Below, piece by piece: positions 11,383-22,087 of a stretch of 64,000 nucleotides of DNA. The DNA is from Flammulina velutipes (taxonomy: Eukaryota; Basidiomycota; Agaricomycetes; Agaricales; Physalacriaceae), in contig CM022369.1 in NCBI GenBank assembly GCA_011800155.1, forward strand, positions 1,736,001-1,800,000, read 5' to 3'. Position numbers and translations under genes: made by a program. Within the stretch, counting starts at the first letter, position 1. Every line of letters starts with the position of its first letter. The notes under the pieces are model-generated. The model worked only from the letters and a program-made list of their open reading frames with translations, did not search any database and was not told where the DNA came from.

Positions 11383-12203
11383 ATGTTCTATACAGCAGGA
11401 CTCAGTGTTCTCTCTGCGGCTCTGGGGTATTATACCGGATCTAGTCGTCGAAATCATATGACTTCGGCCGCTCAGGCTTCCGATGACCTGGAGACAGAGC
11501 TCATTGACCCAGAAGAGGTGATCTCTCAGCTGTACACGCAGGATTCTTCGAACCGTGTAAACTCGTGAGCTTCGACGCGCATCCAACATATTCTAACAAT
11601 AATCTCGATAAGGTCCTGGTCGTACGAACAGACCTCAAACTAGGGAGTGGCGATATTTCCACACAGTTCGTTCTATTCTTGGGTTCGTCTGTTCACCACT
11701 CATATGAATTTTGTAGATGCGCGTAAGTCAACATCGAGATGGCTGTGAAGCATTTACCGTATGCTTTATGGCAGTAATGCAACGCTTGCCTGCTACAAAT
11801 CGCTTTCCGGACTCAATCCAAAGGCAAACCTGATAACCTTCCAATAACTCTCTTAATCTGATGATGGTCTAGCTTCTATCCCACTGGGAGCGTACTGGGT
11901 GAGATGTGGACCCCTCATCATTAGATGGTGTGCTTAACGTCGGGATAGCCAGGCAAAAATAGCGTTGAAGGGGAAAACGGAGGACCAGCTACTTGAACTA
12001 GAAGCAGCGGCGAAAAGTCTTAACCTATGCGCACGCGCAGTAAAAGACACGTACGTCCTTTGTACAATGTCCAACATCTCGCAACTGACGTTCATCGTTG
12101 CAGGCAACTCACCGGTGGAAAGGGCGAAAGGACGGTGCTGGCAATTGGACCTGCACCTGTGTCGCTGGTCAACGAAGTCACTGGAAAATTACGATTGCTA
12201 TGA
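11383..12203 (+). CDS. Divergent peptidyl-tRNA hydrolase 2 paralogue, possibly inactive
   Basis: Seven exons at positions matching the copy at 1-865 (11383-11556, 11613-11665, 11717-11722, 11775-11823, 11873-11898, 11949-12050, 12104-12203). It keeps the hydrophobic N-terminus (MFYTAGLSVLSAALGYYTG), VLVVRTDLKLGSG, ATLACYKSL, WERTGQAKIALKGKTEDQLL, AAKSLNLCARAVKDT and VTGKLRLL-stop. Motif residues differ: GKIAAQCSHA has become GDISTQCANA, and DAGRTQ has become DTQ. The intron at 11824 starts with GC. Exon 1 can end at 11556 (in frame) or at 11564 (stronger donor but out of frame), so the N-terminal junction is uncertain. Fold probably retained, hydrolase activity doubtful; regulatory or degenerating copy are both possible. 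Confidence 0.8.
11717..11722 (+). other. 6-nt coding microexon of the PTH2 paralogue
   Basis: ATGCGC at the same position and phases as in copy 1, giving Gln-Cys-Ala. Confidence 0.7.
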
Positions 12204-12393
12204 GTCGATTCGCTCGCTTCTCGTTGTGAAGTACAGCTTAATTTTGATATGTTACAGGATGGTCTACAGTCCCCGCGCTGATGGTACATGTGCTAATAGT
12301 GATACAGTTGTGACGTCTAAACATAACGGGCGGAAACCTAAAGAGGAAGTCCGCCTTCGCTAGAAGTCCTTCCGTTTACTGCAAGAGGGTTCG

Positions 12394-12845
12394 TCAACAT
12401 TGGTACGACGTGCGCAAGCTAGGCAGCACGTACTGGGAAACCCCCGAGTGGGAGAAAAGGCCTGGTGTCCTTTGCGCAGTGTCATCGCCTGGTGTCCTTT
12501 GCGCAGTGTCATCGCCTGGTGCCCTTTGTGCAGTGTCTTCGCCTGGTGCCCTTTGTGCAGTGTCATCGCCTGAGTGAGAAGCACCGGAGGGCGAAAATCC
12601 GCCGTTACCAGCGTTGCCTGTCACGAAGCGTCAGGGCGAGGTCGATATATGCGTCGGAAATGTACTCACCAGAAAATAGTTCAATCAAGCTGCCGTCATC
12701 ACTGTTCGACGGATCCACCTGGTGCTTGTCCGCCAGCTCCAGAATACGATGGGCCTATCTCCTTGTTGGGGTATGTGGGCATGCTAGCGGCTAGGGCGAT
12801 GCTCGCGACGAGGACGGTGTAGAGAGTGAAGGCAGAAGGGAACAT
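12394..12845 (-). pseudogene. Small secreted repeat protein, probably frameshifted
   Basis: A signal peptide opens at the ATG at 12845 (MFPSAFTLYTVLVASIALAA) and runs into MPTYPNKEIGPSYSGAGGQA, but this frame stops at SVEQ. A second frame starts overlapping it at about 12708, reads SDDGSLIELFSG, crosses a plausible intron (donor about 12669, acceptor about 12622) and continues GNAGNGGFSPSGASHSG into four copies of a 9-residue unit GDDTAQR[A/T]P, ending SLRTSYQC-stop. The two frames differ by one base. A TATA box lies about 110 bases upstream. Either a real single-base frameshift, a sequencing error, or a splice I could not find. Function unknown; extracellular. Confidence 0.5.
12461..12568. 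repeat. 27-bp minisatellite, four copies
   Basis: Four head-to-tail units of 27 bp (12461, 12488, 12515, 12542). Units 1 and 2 are identical; units 3 and 4 share changes (gcc for gtc, gtg for gcg). Because 27 is divisible by 3, copy changes keep frame in the minus-strand reading frame GDDTAQR[A/T]P. Confidence 0.95.
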
Positions 12846-13168
12846 GATGGCGATAGATGGAGTAGCGGTTGGAGAAGTTGTAGGTGAAAGGCGAGCCTAT
12901 GTGGTGGGAAGAGGGAAAGAGTAGTTTGGTCGCTTCTTCCTGGACGTCGCCGTTTTATACGCGCTACGCTGCACGCGTACCATATTTGGAAAGCGTATTG
13001 CCAGTCATGTGACCCGAATTCCACGCACTTCTTTTTGCACCGCCACCAAACGTAGGAGTAATTACGATCACACCGCGTCAGAAATTATTATTTAGACTCC
13101 ACTACGGAATGAATGAGCTCGCTGTAGTAAGTCTTTTGAGTCTTCACATTCTTTCTTGACTTGACACC
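12846..13168. promoter_or_regulatory. Divergent promoter region with a TATA box for the minus-strand gene
   Basis: Minus-strand TATAAAA at 12953-12959, about 110 bases upstream of the ATG at 12845, followed by a pyrimidine-rich leader on that strand. The SYM1 side (13100-13168) has no clear TATA. No gene otherwise. Confidence 0.6.
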
Positions 13169-14019
13169 ATGGTCAGTATCACTGCCGCTAGAGTTTATCA
13201 ACAATCCTTTCAAACGCACCCTCATACAACCCTCGCCTTCACAGGAGGTACTTTAAATGGTATCGGCGACGCTGTTGCTCAGACGGCCCAGAATGCAGTA
13301 AACTCGTCTTTCCACCCTTCTCAAACGATCTAACATCCTACTAGGTGCTAAAACGGTCAGATGGGGGAGACGTACAACCATATGATTATACACGAACATT
13401 TCGCTTCTTCTGTTATGGCTTTGCTATCAGTAAGTTCTTTCGTCGACGACTTGGCCCCTACTCTGACAGCAGTAGGTCCTGTTCTTGGACGGTGGAACGC
13501 CTTTCTTGAGCATCGGTTCCCCCTACGTTCGTTGACTAGTCCGAAACGTATCAATGGAAACGCGCTCCTAAAGCGTGTACTTTGTGACCAACTCATCGTG
13601 TAAGTGTTCTGAATCTCTTGTGAACCGCTCACTTACACTCATACAGAGCTCCCATTGGGGTATGGACTAAAGCTGTATTCCTGGACACTATGTCTAACGT
13701 TCACTATTTAGCTTGCTCTATTCTTTGCTTCAATGGGCGTCATGGAAAATCGTACGGCCCCTCAGATCGTCGAGAAGTTTCAAGATCTCTACAAACCAGC
13801 TCTCGTCACAAACTGGCAAGTGTGGCCAGCGGCTCAATACATCAATTTTCGATTCATGCCTCTGGCGTACCGCGTACCGTTCCAATCATCATGTGGTGTG
13901 TTTTGGACACTATACTTGTCAACCATTAACTCCAAGTATGTGCCGCGGTCATTTTTTGGCGATATTGACACTGACATTGTTGCAGAGAGGACGAAAAGCA
14001 AGATCATAGACCCTCTTAG
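13169..14019 (+). CDS. SYM1: Mpv17/PMP22-family inner membrane protein (SYM1)
   Basis: Mitochondrial inner-membrane channel-like family needed for metabolite balance under stress. Exons read MVSITAARVYQQSFQTHPHT with LAFTGGTLNGIGDAVAQTAQ, then DYTRTFRFFCYGFAISVGPV, GRWNAFLEHRFP, KRVLCDQLIVAPIG, LALFFASMGVM and the family signature NWQVWPAAQYINFRFMPLAY with RVPFQSSCGVFWTLYLS. It ends DEKQDHRPS. Family features seen: the T-x-x-TLNGIGD start of helix 1, D-Q-x-x-x-AP, and the W-x-WP-x-x-Q-x-INF block. Introns are about 45-55 nt. The ATG at 13169 has CACC context. Convergent with UTP4, 101 bases between stops. Confidence 0.92.
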
Positions 14020-14120
14020 ACTCGCTGTTCTCTTCATAATGTATTATAGCACATTAGTGATTACTGTAGCCCATCTAGTCGATACATGTACTATTCATCT
14101 ATACAAGCACCCCCACTGGA

Positions 14121-16929
14121 CTATGATGCGCCATATTTTTGCTTGAAATACGCTGGCGGCAAGGTCGCCAAAACATCAACTAACGGCCTCTCTACTATAA
14201 CCAACTCGCCTGGCGCAACAAAATCAACAAAGAGTATTGGCCTATATTGCGTGATCATCTTGAACTCGCTTGTTGGCTGATCACCAGAGGGGGGAGGTGC
14301 ACGCTTTGTGCTGTCCCGACGTGGTCGCTTCTTGCCCGAGCCGAAGTTCATTGCTGTTCCATCCATGTTGACTTTGCACATCCACGTAGAGCCCCAGAGC
14401 AATGCGTAACGCGAACGCGACGCAGATGTACAAGCGGCTGGGTTGTACGAGATTCCAATAATCGAATCATGCGTGTGTGATATACGTTGTGAAAGGTTGT
14501 TGATGAGGTCCTTGGACCAAGCAGGAAACTGGCGAGCCTCGACGTCGTACATCTGAATAGAATTGTCGGAGAAAACAAGTGTCAAGACATTCGTGGAGGC
14601 GGGGTCGAAGGAAAACGTTTGGACAGGGAGGGCGAAGGATGGGAGGATACAGTGGTGCTGCATCGGATGTCAGTGAAGGATTGATTGCATCTCGGGTCAA
14701 CTCACTTGAAGGGAGTCAAGGTTGAAAATGTGAGTTCGTGCTCTATCGTCTGATGTGGCCGCCCATTGACCGTCAGAGCTGATCGTGATTCGTTGGATAT
14801 GAGACGGAGATGGAGGTGTGCGAAACAAGGATGAATCTTCGGGTGCATCCATGTCAACGTCGACATCTCCATTGCTGGGAAGGGGTTTTTTGACACGCTC
14901 GCCAACATGAGTGCTAGGTTGATCAAATTGTCGTAGTATCTTGATACCGTCCTCTGAGTTGCTTAGGTCGATCACGAGGAGCGACGAAGACAGGACAGTC
15001 GACATCAATAACTTGGATGAATCGGGTGTAAAGGCGAAGCTTAAACCACCCGAGGATGGTGCTGGACATCCTAGCTTCTCTGAAACGAGAGAAGCAAAAG
15101 ACTTCATCCGTTGAGGTGTTAGGTCTCCTTGAGTCTTCGTAGAGTTAGATTAATCATTACAGAAATATGAGAAGACTCACATCGTAAGACAGGGAGAAGA
15201 GTTTCGATTCGTATAGGTCAGATACCACAAGCCATTTGCCATCATCTGAAAGGGCACTGGAGACGAGGTTTGTATGAACAGCTAAGTCCATGTCCAACAG
15301 CTTTTCCCACCCCGCATCATCGCTGCTCGAAGGCTGACCCAAACTCCCTTCGGTAGTGCGGAGCTGTTTTATTTTCCACACACTAATGGATGCGTCATTC
15401 ATACAGGAAACAAGGCGAGATCCTCGAGATACATTGATTGCAGGAACATTGGACGGTCCAGGAGCATAAGCGAGACGTCTGTGATACGAATCTTCGAATG
15501 TCGCTTCAACGCTTGTCGACAAAGGATTCGTGATCTTGACCCATGTGCTGGAAGGGAGGGCTGCTGGCGTGACGACGACTGACATGTCCAGGCCGCCAGA
15601 TACCAATACGGGCGCTATATCAGCGGGGAATCGACGTTTGTAGGATGGGGGGAGGGGGGTATACGGTGGCCAAGTGGCCAGAGCCCGTACATCATGGGAA
15701 TGAAGTCTGCGCGATGAAGATTGGATCCAACGACGCGATACACTCGGTTGTTTGCTGTCAGGCTTCTGGTTCTTGATGAAAGAGAACTGTGTGATTTTTT
15801 GATCAACACCTGCGGAGTAAATGACAGTGCCCTCCTAGAGAGAACCATGAGAACAGAATACGGGATAATGCAAAGTATATTTACCGGGCTGACAGTAAGG
15901 CATAGCACATCTGCACCGTGACCTTGGAAACTTTGAATCTGAGTGCACGTTCGCGAATCCCAGAACTTGACCATTCCAAGAGAATCACCAGACACAATTG
16001 TCCCGTCGCTGTCGGTAGGTCAGAGGGATGGCTAGAGAAAAGGTGTATTAAACCGACCCTAGTGCGCACACGGTCCAAACCAGAGTTCTCTCTCCTCGTA
16101 CTTTGTCGGTTCCCATACGTTCAGATGGTCGTCCAGTTTTGAAATCCCATTTTCGCAGGCTGCTGTCCGAACCACCGGTGACTAGCCAAGAGTCTGTCCA
16201 TTTGCATTCTGCGTCGGGTGTATCTGCCGTAGTTGTCGGTGTAGGCGGACCCCACGCGATGCTAAGAATTCTTGATTTTATTCGATCGAACCGCCGCAGG
16301 TGATCCAAGGTGTCATCGGCGAGCGAGACCAGGCGGACACTCCCGTCCTCACAGCCAACAGCTAAGAGACTTGAAGCTGGATTCACAGCGATACACCATA
16401 TGGCTCCTGCCTGGGATCCGATGGTTCTCTGCACTACAGTGAGCTAACAGCATACGCAATGACGTTCAGACGTACGCGAACACACATGTTGTCGATATCC
16501 CATTCCAGTAATTCACTTCCTCCGCCAGAGCTGAACAGCCGCAAGTCCGCTAGGGTAGGGACGTCGTCTTCATTCAATGTGCTGGGGCTTTTGATAGCAA
16601 AGGCCAGCGAGTCAACTTTTGATGGATAGAGACCTGTGAGTGTCTGTCTTGTAATGAATGAGAACGTTGGATGAGTCCAAGTCAGATCCACGCGCCTTTG
16701 AAGCAACCCATGCCTGCGGGGATTGGAAAGAATTCTGAGATCCAGTCCACGAACAGAGATCAATGTTTCCATTCGCATGTCCTACGGCGAGGACACTGAA
16801 TTGTCTTTTAGTTTGATTATGCGCCTTGGTTTTTGGTAGTGGTAGCGGTGGAAATGCTAGTGCTGTGACCGGAGAAGGCGTAAAGTCGATGAACCGGCAG
16901 CGATGGACTCGAACTGCAGTTTCCTCCAT
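14121..16929 (-). CDS. UTP4: U3 snoRNP protein Utp4 (Cirhin), WD40
   Basis: Member of the t-UTP/UTP-A complex that starts 90S pre-ribosome assembly on rRNA. The N-terminus MEETAVRVHRCRFIDFTPSP is the usual Utp4 start. WD-like blades follow: SVLAVGHANGNIDLCSW, LRLFSSGGGSELLEWDID, LAVGCEDGSVRLVSL, SWLVTGGSDSSLRKWDFKTG, TIVSGDSLGMVKFWDSRT, GTVIYSAGVDQKITQF, then a second set (RLVSCMNDASISVWKIK, KWLVVSDLYESKLFSL, QWAATSDDRARTHIFNLDSL, DNSIQMYDVEARQF). The C-terminus PGELVIVERPLVDVLATLPP with AYFKQKYG is diagnostic. A phase-consistent series of short introns interrupts the blades. Divergent from TIM10. Confidence 0.93.
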
Positions 16930-17059
16930 GCTGAACGTTGAACGAGTGCTAACTTCAAAACTTTTTTGATGATCGAATACTCCTCGGCATTATCCGGCCC
17001 ATTCACAGGGTTCGCGTCACTGGTCCTCCCTAACTTTAAACTCTCACCTTGCTCTCACC
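16930..17059. promoter_or_regulatory. Divergent promoter UTP4 / TIM10
   Basis: 130 bases between the two start codons. A CCCTAAC word lies near 17027 and a pyrimidine-rich leader runs into TIM10. Confidence 0.6.
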
Positions 17060-17462
17060 ATGTCATTCCTTGGAGGAGGCGCGCGCGGTACACCTTCTGG
17101 TAGCATTAACCACGAGAAAGTTGAACTCGCTATCACTGAGTGCGTCTTCTTAGCTCGCATTTTTACCACTTTTCTTACCTCTTCAGACTGGACACAGTCA
17201 CCGACTTTTTCAACCGTATGGTGTCGTAGGTTTCTGCCACGAAGCGTTCATTCTCCCTCTTGACTTTGGGTTTAGCTCGTGCCATAACAAATGCATAGCC
17301 GCCCGCTATTACACCGATGGCGACCTCAACAAGGGAGAACAAGTCTGCATAGACCGCTGTGTGGCAAAGTACAATGAGGTGCAGAAGAAGGTTGGCGAGA
17401 AGATACAAGCACGGGGCGCTGCTAACGCCGACTCCGGAAGTTCAGGATTCGGCGCATTGTAG
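17060..17462 (+). CDS. TIM10: Mitochondrial import chaperone Tim10
   Basis: Intermembrane-space chaperone that, as a hexamer with Tim9, escorts hydrophobic carriers to TIM22. Three exons encode about 100 residues: MSFLGGGARGTPSGSI, AITELDTVTDFFNRMV, then the twin CX3C motifs CHNKC and CIDRC separated by 16 residues (IAARYYTDGDLNKGEQ...). The tail is VAKYNEVQKKVGEKIQARG and a Ser/Gly-rich end GSSGFGAL. The spacing and the FFNRM..SC-x3-C context fit Tim10 rather than Tim9 or Tim12. Introns of about 50 nt fall after AITE and after RMVS. Confidence 0.93.
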
Positions 17463-17601
17463 ACGATGTATCATGCATGGAGTCTTGTCGAAACGAACTC
17501 ATTCACCACACATCATCCCTCAAAAGCCCAAGAGCTCAAATTCTAAATGACCCAACAACAGGAATAACACAATTTACGCTCGGTGAAAACGTGTCGACAA
17601 G

Positions 17602-17976
17602 CTATTTGCCAAACGTAGGGAAGCACTCCGCCAACGTTTTCGAGTGCTTGTTGCTAGCATGTTCTTCGAGGCTAGTGATTCGTGAGCGTTAGTGTTGTAT
17701 CAACTACGGTGAAGCGTACGCTGGTTGCCGCGTAGTAACGAACTGGCAGATGGTCAGGAAATTTTCATGTTCCATATCGATAATTACTCACAAAAGCCTG
17801 TTTGCAGCTGTCGCAGATAATGTTCTTGGCAGCCTCGTTGGATTTCGTCTGGCTCTTCCCCTTGCCCCCAGCTTTATCCGCGTTCCGTTCCCGTTTCTGC
17901 GCTGCTTTCGCACCCTAGATGTAAACGGATGAAGGGTGATACGAGGGAGATGAGTGCCAAAACCTACGTTTCCCAT
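17602..17976 (-). CDS. Small basic zinc-binding protein (4F5/SERF-like N-terminus with zf-met2-type finger)
   Basis: Four exons encode about 75 residues: MGN, then GAKAAQKRERNADKAGGKGK with SQTKSNEAAKNIICDSCKQA, FFVTTRQPALEEHASNKHSK and TLAECFPTFGK-stop. The N-terminal 4F5-like basic segment and the C-x2-C ... H-x4-H finger match the widespread small protein typified by Arabidopsis At2g23090. The molecular role is not known. The start exon is only 9 nt (ATG GGA AAC), followed by a 53-nt intron. Convergent with TIM10, 139 bases between stops. Confidence 0.88.
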
Positions 17977-18217
17977 TATTGTAAAGACTGAGGGTAGAAG
18001 CGTGAATAAGTCGGTATGTGGTATGGCCGAGTCTGTAGTCCTAGGAACTGACAACACAACCGAGGCAAAGGTGCGGTGAAGAGAAATTATTTCTTAGGTA
18101 ATGCGGCTCAACTTTGGAAAATTCAATGCTGATTAGATTAGATTAGATGGTGCCAGCGTGGCTTCATATCATCGATCGGTTAGTAATTTCAATATTCTTT
18201 TCGACGTGCAACTATAA

Positions 18218-19871
18218 ATGAGTCACTTGGCCAGGCAACTCATCAAGAAAATCCTTCTACCGCTTTTCATCTCTCCCAGACGCGCCATGTCGACAAATAT
18301 TGAAGCATCAAGAGCTGCCGTCGCATCACAAGTCAAACTAGACCTTATCTCAAGCAACTATGGAGTCGAGAACGAGCTCAAAAGGAAAGAAGTTTCGCGT
18401 TCCTTTACCTGTAAGTTTATCTCTATTATGCCCGACACTTTCTTATTCCTAACAGCGGACACCATCACTGGTGAGATTTTGTTACGCCATCCAACGGAAG
18501 ACTAACTATTCGGTCGTTCCACCAGTCCCCACGGAGGAGATGTATCAGTATGCGGCTCATGCCACGCTGGGTGATGATGTGTACCACGAGCCCTCGACTC
18601 TGTAAGCTGTGATTTTTCGGCAGGACCATCTATCTAGTGACTAAATTGCTCAGAGCACTTGAGGCTCATGTCGCGCAGCTGACTGGCAAAGAGGCTGGGT
18701 TATTCATGTCTTCCGGCACGCAATCCAATCAAATTGCCTTCCGAACCCACCTCAAACAACCACCCTACACCGTTCTTTGTGACCACCGCGCCCATGTGTA
18801 CAGGTTAGTCTTTTCATATTCATTTCGATTATTAAATGAACAATGTTTAGGTACGAAGTCGGTGGGCTTTCGTATCATCACGGTGCCAACGTGACTCCTG
18901 TGATACCTTCTAATGGTACGTTATGTGCTAGTGAATATACCATCTCACTGACGTTGTGCAGGACACCATCTCACGCTTGCCGATGTCCAGGAAAATATAA
19001 TCTATGGACCAGATATTCACAGGTAGTTCAGATATGTTTCCAGAGTATATGTACTAATCAACCTGCTAAGCGCACCCACAGAGGTAGTGGCTCTTGAGAA
19101 TACCCTGAATGGGACGATCTTCCCACAGCAAGACATCATCGCAATATCTGAATTTGTGCGCTCGAAGAACATTGCTATGCATCTCGATGGCGCTCGGATA
19201 TGGCATGTTGCAGCAGAGACTGGTATATCACTGAAAGTGCTCTGCGATCCTTTTGACACTGTCAGTCTATGTCTTAGCAAAGGTCTTGGTAAGTCTTATA
19301 CTTAAAACCACCCTTTCCTAACTCACGAGGATGAGAAGGTGCCCCCATCGGGTCCATCCTTGTTGGCCCAAAGGAATTCATCGCAAGGGCTCGTCGTTTT
19401 CGTAAACTGTTTGGTGGTGGAATGCGGCAAACTGGCTTCTTAGCTGCGTCGGCGGCATACGCTTTGACTCACAATTTCCCTCTCCTATCCAATGTGCACG
19501 CTCTTGCTCGTGAACTTCAAGATGGTCTAGAAGAAATTGGCGTCAACATTCTCAGCCGGGCCGAAACGTGCATGGTGCGCCGAATTATGAATTCACTCTG
19601 GTTGAAGCTAATAATAATACACCAGGTGTTCTACGATGCTTCCAGCATTGGCGCCACGTACGAGGAAATCTCCAGTAGAGCTAAGGCCTTACCTGAACCC
19701 CTCACTGCTACCAGCAGTAGGTTGGTTATTCATATACAAACCTCACAATCCGCAGTGAGAGATTTCGTGAACCTCATCCGTGTGGTGGCAGAGGAGAAGA
19801 AGGCTGCTGGTTTTGTCAAGCCAGAAACCTTTTCTGAGAAGATACCAAATTTTGTTTACAGTCGAAGATAA
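18218..19871 (+). CDS. GLY1: L-threonine aldolase (PLP-dependent)
   Basis: Cleaves L-threonine to glycine and acetaldehyde. The spliced product shows the low-specificity threonine aldolase core: SFTSDTITVPTEEMYQYAAH, LGDDVYHEPST, LEAHVAQLTGKEAGLFMSSG, NQIAFRTHL, CDHRAHVYRYEVGGLS, EVVALENTLNGTIFP, MHLDGARIWHVAAETG and SLCLSKGLGAPIGS, where the lysine is the PLP Schiff-base residue. The C-terminal domain starts FRKLFGGGMRQTGFLAASAA. Seven or more introns. Two starts are possible: 18218 (adding MSHLARQLIKKILLPLFISP, a possible targeting sequence) or the internal ATG at 18287; I kept the upstream one. Confidence 0.9.
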
Positions 19872-20150
19872 TGTACTGGTCAACGATATCATTAGAATTC
19901 AAGTCGACCATTTACTAGTATAACTGGTCATTCTTGATTGCAAGCTATGTATCATGCTATAGGGATGAGTTATATCGGTCAAAGTACGTTTGGCCCTACG
20001 CATATTGAGCGCTGCTAGCGCTGAACGTCGAATGATTTCAAGTTATGGTTTGCACTGATGAATCGGCGCTCGGACCGACAGAACAGTCAGCTCTGAGTCA
20101 GCTCTTAAGTACCATCCACCAAGCCATAGCGCATCGACACGCAATACTTT

Positions 20151-21718
20151 ATGTTTACCCATGAACAGTGTCAGAAACTTCAGAAGGAAGAATGGGAAGT
20201 CCTAGAAGTCAGTTACCACGCCCTGTCCGAATATCGTTCTCAAATCTTCCCCAGTCCATTTATCCTGACTGCGTATCCAGCGACCTTTCTTGTGGCTCAT
20301 CAGTACGACTTGAAATTCCTGTGGAGTTGCCAGAGCCTCGCAGAATTTCCATATACAATGACAATGGCACGACGCGATCCTTGACTGTCTCGGCATTACC
20401 TACTTTGCTCCTCAGCGTTGAACTCCCCCCTTCGTATCCTTTGGAAGCACCTCCTCGGATAAATCTCATACGGGCTACTCATGTTTGGTTTCCGCACGTG
20501 CAAAGGCTTCGTGAAGAGCTTAAATCTATGTGGCTGCCCGGTGAAGGTGTCCTCTATAGTTGGATCGAATTCATACACGAAGGGCAATTCTTGGAGCCAG
20601 AATGCACCTCGGACACGATAACGTGAGCTCAGCATACTATTCAAAACTGTATGCTCACAGCTATAGAATACCTCACCCAGCGCCCGACATTCTAGTCGAC
20701 CTTCTATCTACCCATGAGTCAGCCTCGTGCAACTTGCGATTTGCGCAGCATTCTTACCCTTGCTCGATATGTCTCGCGCATCTCAAGGGCTCAAAATGTC
20801 TTCAACTCACCTGTGGTCACATATTCTGCCGCTCTTGTCTGCGAAACTTTTGGCAAATGTGTGTTACCGAAGGAGATATTACCCGTGTTCGTTGTCCTGA
20901 TCCTGCGTGCACGAAGGATGGCACAGATGCTTCTGAGGAGGAAGTGGCGAGAGTGTTGACATCAGAAGAAATTGAAAGATGGCGTTGGTTAAAGGAGAAA
21001 CATGCAATGGAGCAAGGTGTGTCTTTTCTTATCCATCAATACATGCTGCTCATGCTTCTGAACTAGATCCATCTATCGTGCACTGTCCAGTGACATTCTG
21101 TCAAAAACCTGTCTCAAAACCCAGCTTTGGTGATCCAGACTCTGGGTGGAATCGTCTGCGCACTTGTCCCTCTTGTTCATATTCGTTTTGTTCATTCTGT
21201 AAACACGGCTGGTTCGTCTTCTTATTTTTTGGACTCTAAATGTAGACTTTAACTGTGACCAGGCATGGGCCAATATCACCTTGTCTTGCAGTGGCGACGA
21301 ATGAAGTGGTGGAACGCTATCTTGCGACTAAGGAAGGATCGGCAGAAAGAAACTTGATCCTCCTGCATTATGGCCGTAAGACCATCCTCAAACTAGTGGC
21401 TGCATACGAAAATGAACAGCTGAATGAGAAGTGGCTCAAATCTAGCACAACGTCATGCCCAGGGTGCAATGGTAAGACATACGTGCTCCCTAACTTCAGC
21501 AGCTGACCTATTTGAATGTAGTTCACGTCGAGAAAACAGCAGGATGCAACCACATGACGTGTTCGAAGTGTCAACAACATTTCTGCTACCGTTGTGGGCA
21601 GAGACTGAAAGATAACCCTTATGCGCATTTCTCGACGCCCGGGCTACCCTGCTTCAACCAGCTATTTGACGTCCAGAATACGGCTGATGACGACGAGTGG
21701 ATTGTCGAGTTATTGTGA
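20151..21718 (+). CDS. RWD and RBR-type E3 ubiquitin ligase (RNF14/ITT1-like)
   Basis: An RWD domain at the N-terminus (QKLQKEEWEVLESIYPDCV through LSVELPPSYPLEAPPRINL) precedes a RING-IBR-RING unit. RING1 is CSICLAHLKGSKCLQLTCGH with IFCRSCLRNF and RCPDPAC. The IBR is around HCPVTFCQKPV and LRTCPSCSYSFCSFCKHGWHG. RING2 is SCPGCNVHVEKTAGCNHMTC with SKCQQHFCYRCG. In RBR ligases the cysteine of GCNHM accepts ubiquitin before transfer, and it is present. The order matches RNF14 and yeast Itt1, which modulates translation termination and ribosome-stall responses. Ends DDEWIVELL-stop. Introns are about 50 nt. Confidence 0.9.
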
Positions 21719-22087
21719 GTTTATAGATGGGTGTCTCGCGGGTAATGGAGATTGAATGAAGATTGAACGGCCGTACATACCGCGTACATACATACTTACT
21801 ATATATGGTGGGGCAAAAATTCAAAGACCGCATCAGTGTTTAGCTCAGCGATCTGAGACGGTCTAGTGGATTTTGTTTCTGCCCTCCAACTATATAACAG
21901 GACGCAGCTCCTCTTCAGGCCTGCTCCTTCGCCCAGTTTTCAGATTCCAACGTCTTCATTGGATTGGAATCTTTAAGCGTACGGGAGATACCACTTTTTG
22001 CAATACCCTCACGCAGCTATCTTTTCGACATACCCTCACGACAACATCCTTGTATTTTCGCTCTCTTAGCTTTTCGCCAAGCTGGAC
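21719..22087. promoter_or_regulatory. Intergenic, promoter of the KH-protein gene
   Basis: No gene seen. Two TATA-like words, near 21800 (TATATAT) and at 21891-21897 (TATATAA, about 190 bases before the ATG at 22088), with a pyrimidine-rich leader after the second. Confidence 0.5.

Noticed and set aside
12461..12568. CRISPR-like repeat array
   Set aside because: Units are contiguous with no spacers, the array is eukaryotic and in frame with a protein repeat; it is a minisatellite.
9335..16929. HAS1 and UTP4 as a ribosome-biogenesis cluster
   Set aside because: Unrelated genes lie between them and both are single-copy housekeeping genes; proximity is likely chance.
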